Origin: Candidatus Dormiibacterota bacterium
GTDB lineage: Bacteria; Chloroflexota; Dormibacteria; Dormibacterales; Dormibacteraceae
Assembly (NCBI GenBank): GCA_024280995.1
Contig: JAMXLM010000043.1
Location: 62,001 to 126,000, forward strand
Length of the DNA: 64,000 nt
Reading direction: 5' to 3'
Made by a program: the position numbers and the translations under genes. Shown here piece by piece: positions 62,042 through 64,000 of this stretch; positions within the stretch are counted from its first letter, which is position 1; each line of letters opens with the position of its first letter. Under the pieces are notes generated by a model. It was given only the letters and a program-made list of their open reading frames with translations. It was not told where the DNA came from and searched no databases.

Positions 62042-64000
62042 ATGAAGACGATGGAAAGAGAAGAAAAAGCGACCGCCAAGCGCCAGGCCTTCAAACCCGA
62101 GGACGTCCTCAAGCAGGTCGTCATCTCGACGCTGGCGGTCTCGCCCGACGGCGAGTCGATCGTCTACGTCAAGCGGACCGTCGAGGACGGCAAGTACGCC
62201 CGCCGCCTCTGGCGGACCACGTTCGACGGAACGGCAAAGCCCGAGCAGCTGACCGGTGCGAAGGCGAGCGACACCCGCCCGCGCTTTTCTCCCGACGGCA
62301 AGAGAATCGTCTTCATCTCAGACCGCAGCGGCAAGCCGCAGGCCTACGTCATGCCGACGACCGGCGGTGAGCCGGCGCAGGTCACCGACCTGGCGGGCGG
62401 CGTGGGCGCCGCCGAATGGTCACCCGACGGCAGCAAGCTCGCGCTCATCGCCGGCTCGGGCGTCAAGCGCTTCATCGTGGGCAAGGACGACGATCCGACC
62501 GCCCGCCGGATCCTCGACTACACCTGGCGGCTCGACGGCTCCGGCATCCGGGACGAGCACTCGAGCCTGTGGATCGCTGAAGTCGACGACCCGAAACCGG
62601 TCCGCATCACCGAGGCGGACTACAGCGTCGACGGTATCGCGTGGTCGCCCGACGGCCAGAAAGTTGCGTTCATCGCCGACCGCAGCCCATCGAGGGGTCT
62701 CGAGGAGATCGGCTCGGTCTGGACGGTCGGCGTTGACGGCGGCGAACCGACCGAGGTCGCGCGTCTCGATGGCGGGGTCCAGAACCTCGCGTGGACGCCC
62801 AGCAGGCACATCGCTTTCATCGGCAACAGCCAGGAGGGCTCGCCGAGCTGGGCGCTGATGGAGCTGCACGTCGTCGACGGCGCGACGACAAAGAGACTGG
62901 CTCCCGACCGCGACCTGGACGTACAGATCACGAGCTACGGCGACTACCAGGACGCCGAGAACATGGGGCCGTCGCCGGTGGTGTGGGAGGACCAGGACAA
63001 CATCGTCGCGCTGGTCAGCCGCCGCGGCTGCAGCCATCCGTACCGCTTCGGCCTGGACGGCAAGGTCGAAGCACTTGCAGAGCCCGACGCGATTTGCAGT
63101 GCCGTCGCGACGGGCGGAGGGCGCGTCGCCGTCGTGGCGTCGGCCGGCGAGCCGCAGGACGTCTACGCCGTCGAGAACGGCGAGATGCGCAAGCTCGGCG
63201 ACGACGGAAGTCGCTGGTACGGACCCTTCGCGCGCGCCACGGAGCACCTGCTCATCAAGCACAAAGAGGGTCACGAGGTCGAGGCATGGCTCCTTCCCGC
63301 GAGAGGCGAGCGGACCAAGGCTCCGCTCGTGATCGACGTCCACGGCGGACCGTACTCGAGCTTCGGCCCGACCCCGTGGCTCGAGATGAACGCGCTCGCC
63401 GACGCCGGCATCCACGTCATCTTCTCCAATCCGCGCGGCTCGACCAGCTACGGCGAGGCGCACGCGAAGGCGCTCGAGGGCGTCTGGGGCGACCCCGACG
63501 GCCAGGACCTGCTGGCCGTCATCGAATGGGCCGTCGCCGAAGGCCTCACCGACGGCACCGACCTCGGGATCATTGGCCTCTCCTACGGCGGCTTCATGAC
63601 CAACTGGATGATCGCCAACAACCCGCGCCTGTTCAAAGCCGCGGTCAGCGAGAACCCCGTCACCGACCTGCTGGGCGAGTGGGCGACGAGCGATTTCGGC
63701 CGCTACATCGGCCGGCGCGCGATCAAGACCCAGAGCCCGTGGGAGGACGTCGACAAGTTCGTGACGCGCTCGCCCTTCTACAAGATGCACCAGAACCAGG
63801 CGCCGCTCTTGCTCCTCCAGGCGGAGAACGACATGCGCTGCCCGCCGGGCAACAGCGAGATGGTGTTCCACATCCTGCGCACGCTGGGCCGCGAGGTCGA
63901 GATGATCCGCTACCCCGGCGAGACGCACGTGATGCTGGCGATCGGCCGCCCCGACCGCAGGGTCGACCGCCTGCAGAGGATCGTGGACTGGTTCACGAAG
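62042..64000 (+). CDS. S9 family prolyl oligopeptidase/acylaminoacyl peptidase, 3' end missing
   Basis: A 653-codon frame that runs to the last base, so only a few C-terminal residues are missing. The N-terminal beta-propeller (about 25-370) has PD40 units such as RFSPDGKRIVFISDRS and AWSPDGQKVAFIAD. The C-terminal hydrolase has DVHGGPYSSFG, the nucleophile in GLSYGGFMTNW, Asp in QAENDMRCPP and the His in YPGETHVM. Cytoplasmic, acts on small peptides. The ATG at 62042 has no Shine-Dalgarno sequence. Confidence 0.93.
   Translation, partial: MKTMEREEKATAKRQAFKPEDVLKQVVISTLAVSPDGESIVYVKRTVEDGKYARRLWRTTFDGTAKPEQLTGAKASDTRPRFSPDGKRIVFISDRSGKPQAYVMPTTGGEPAQVTDLAGGVGAAEWSPDGSKLALIAGSGVKRFIVGKDDDPTARRILDYTWRLDGSGIRDEHSSLWIAEVDDPKPVRITEADYSVDGIAWSPDGQKVAFIADRSPSRGLEEIGSVWTVGVDGGEPTEVARLDGGVQNLAWTPSRHIAFIGNSQEGSPSWALMELHVVDGATTKRLAPDRDLDVQITSYGDYQDAENMGPSPVVWEDQDNIVALVSRRGCSHPYRFGLDGKVEALAEPDAICSAVATGGGRVAVVASAGEPQDVYAVENGEMRKLGDDGSRWYGPFARATEHLLIKHKEGHEVEAWLLPARGERTKAPLVIDVHGGPYSSFGPTPWLEMNALADAGIHVIFSNPRGSTSYGEAHAKALEGVWGDPDGQDLLAVIEWAVAEGLTDGTDLGIIGLSYGGFMTNWMIANNPRLFKAAVSENPVTDLLGEWATSDFGRYIGRRAIKTQSPWEDVDKFVTRSPFYKMHQNQAPLLLLQAENDMRCPPGNSEMVFHILRTLGREVEMIRYPGETHVMLAIGRPDRRVDRLQRIVDWFTK

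Overview
The window is 64 kb of GC-rich bacterial chromosome (only about 54.8-57.3 kb is visibly less GC-rich). Gene content points to a soil-type Terrabacteria lineage, most like uncultivated Chloroflexota/Dormibacterota relatives: MurT/GatD peptidoglycan amidation, a bS22-type 32-aa ribosomal protein, DUF222-HNH, LemA, F420-type (Ddn-like) reductase, S53 and S9 peptidases, one-subunit glycyl-tRNA synthetase. The assignment is inference; no 16S or other decisive marker is present. Genes are densely packed, often with overlapping ends, and many starts lie 6-12 nt after a TANNNT box, which suggests leaderless transcription is common.

Layout. 0-5 kb: malQ (partial, minus strand) divergent from an aldehyde dehydrogenase, a MafI-like small protein, an M23 peptidase and a secreted S53 peptidase with two operator-like palindromes upstream. 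5-13 kb: metH behind a DUF2079 membrane protein; divergently a membrane GT2 glycosyltransferase and asnB. 13-18 kb: DUF222-HNH protein, then a TetR-ABC-permease efflux operon with a visible TetR operator. 18-27.7 kb: HD-GYP, winged-helix DNA-repair-like protein, EamA transporter, propeller protein, DUF2652, Ddn-like reductase, esterase, tRNA-Ala, a molybdopterin oxidoreductase and a SAM hydrolase. 27.7-36 kb: PLD lipoprotein, LemA, bS22, acyl-CoA dehydrogenase, amidohydrolase, HIT, EamA, leuS. 36-54.4 kb is a housekeeping core: tRNA-Gln, comEA-comEC-holA, rpsT, gamma-carbonic-anhydrase-like protein, ispE-murT-gatD, lon, glmU-prs-HlyC/CNNM-recO, glyS, interspersed with short palindromic repeats.

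54.4-60.2 kb is an accessory stretch: a decayed glyS fragment, a frameshifted multi-TM gene next to a DUF6731-like gene, a voltage-gated-type K+ channel translationally coupled to a coiled-coil/PH-like protein and to a Pro-rich DUF3761-like membrane protein, and a protein with two tandem Mrr/DUF4365-type nuclease-like halves. 60.2-64 kb: COG4705 membrane protein, M20 peptidase, and divergently an S9 peptidase cut by the window edge.

The most notable points are the CTG start codons inferred for glmU, recO and the M20 peptidase, the pervasive leaderless architecture, the K+ channel/PH-like operon, the tandem-nuclease protein, a ComEC whose metallo-beta-lactamase domain has lost its metal ligands, and the twin 18-bp palindromes 42 bp apart upstream of the S53 peptidase. 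There are no CRISPR arrays, insertion sequences, rRNAs or replication origins that I can see.
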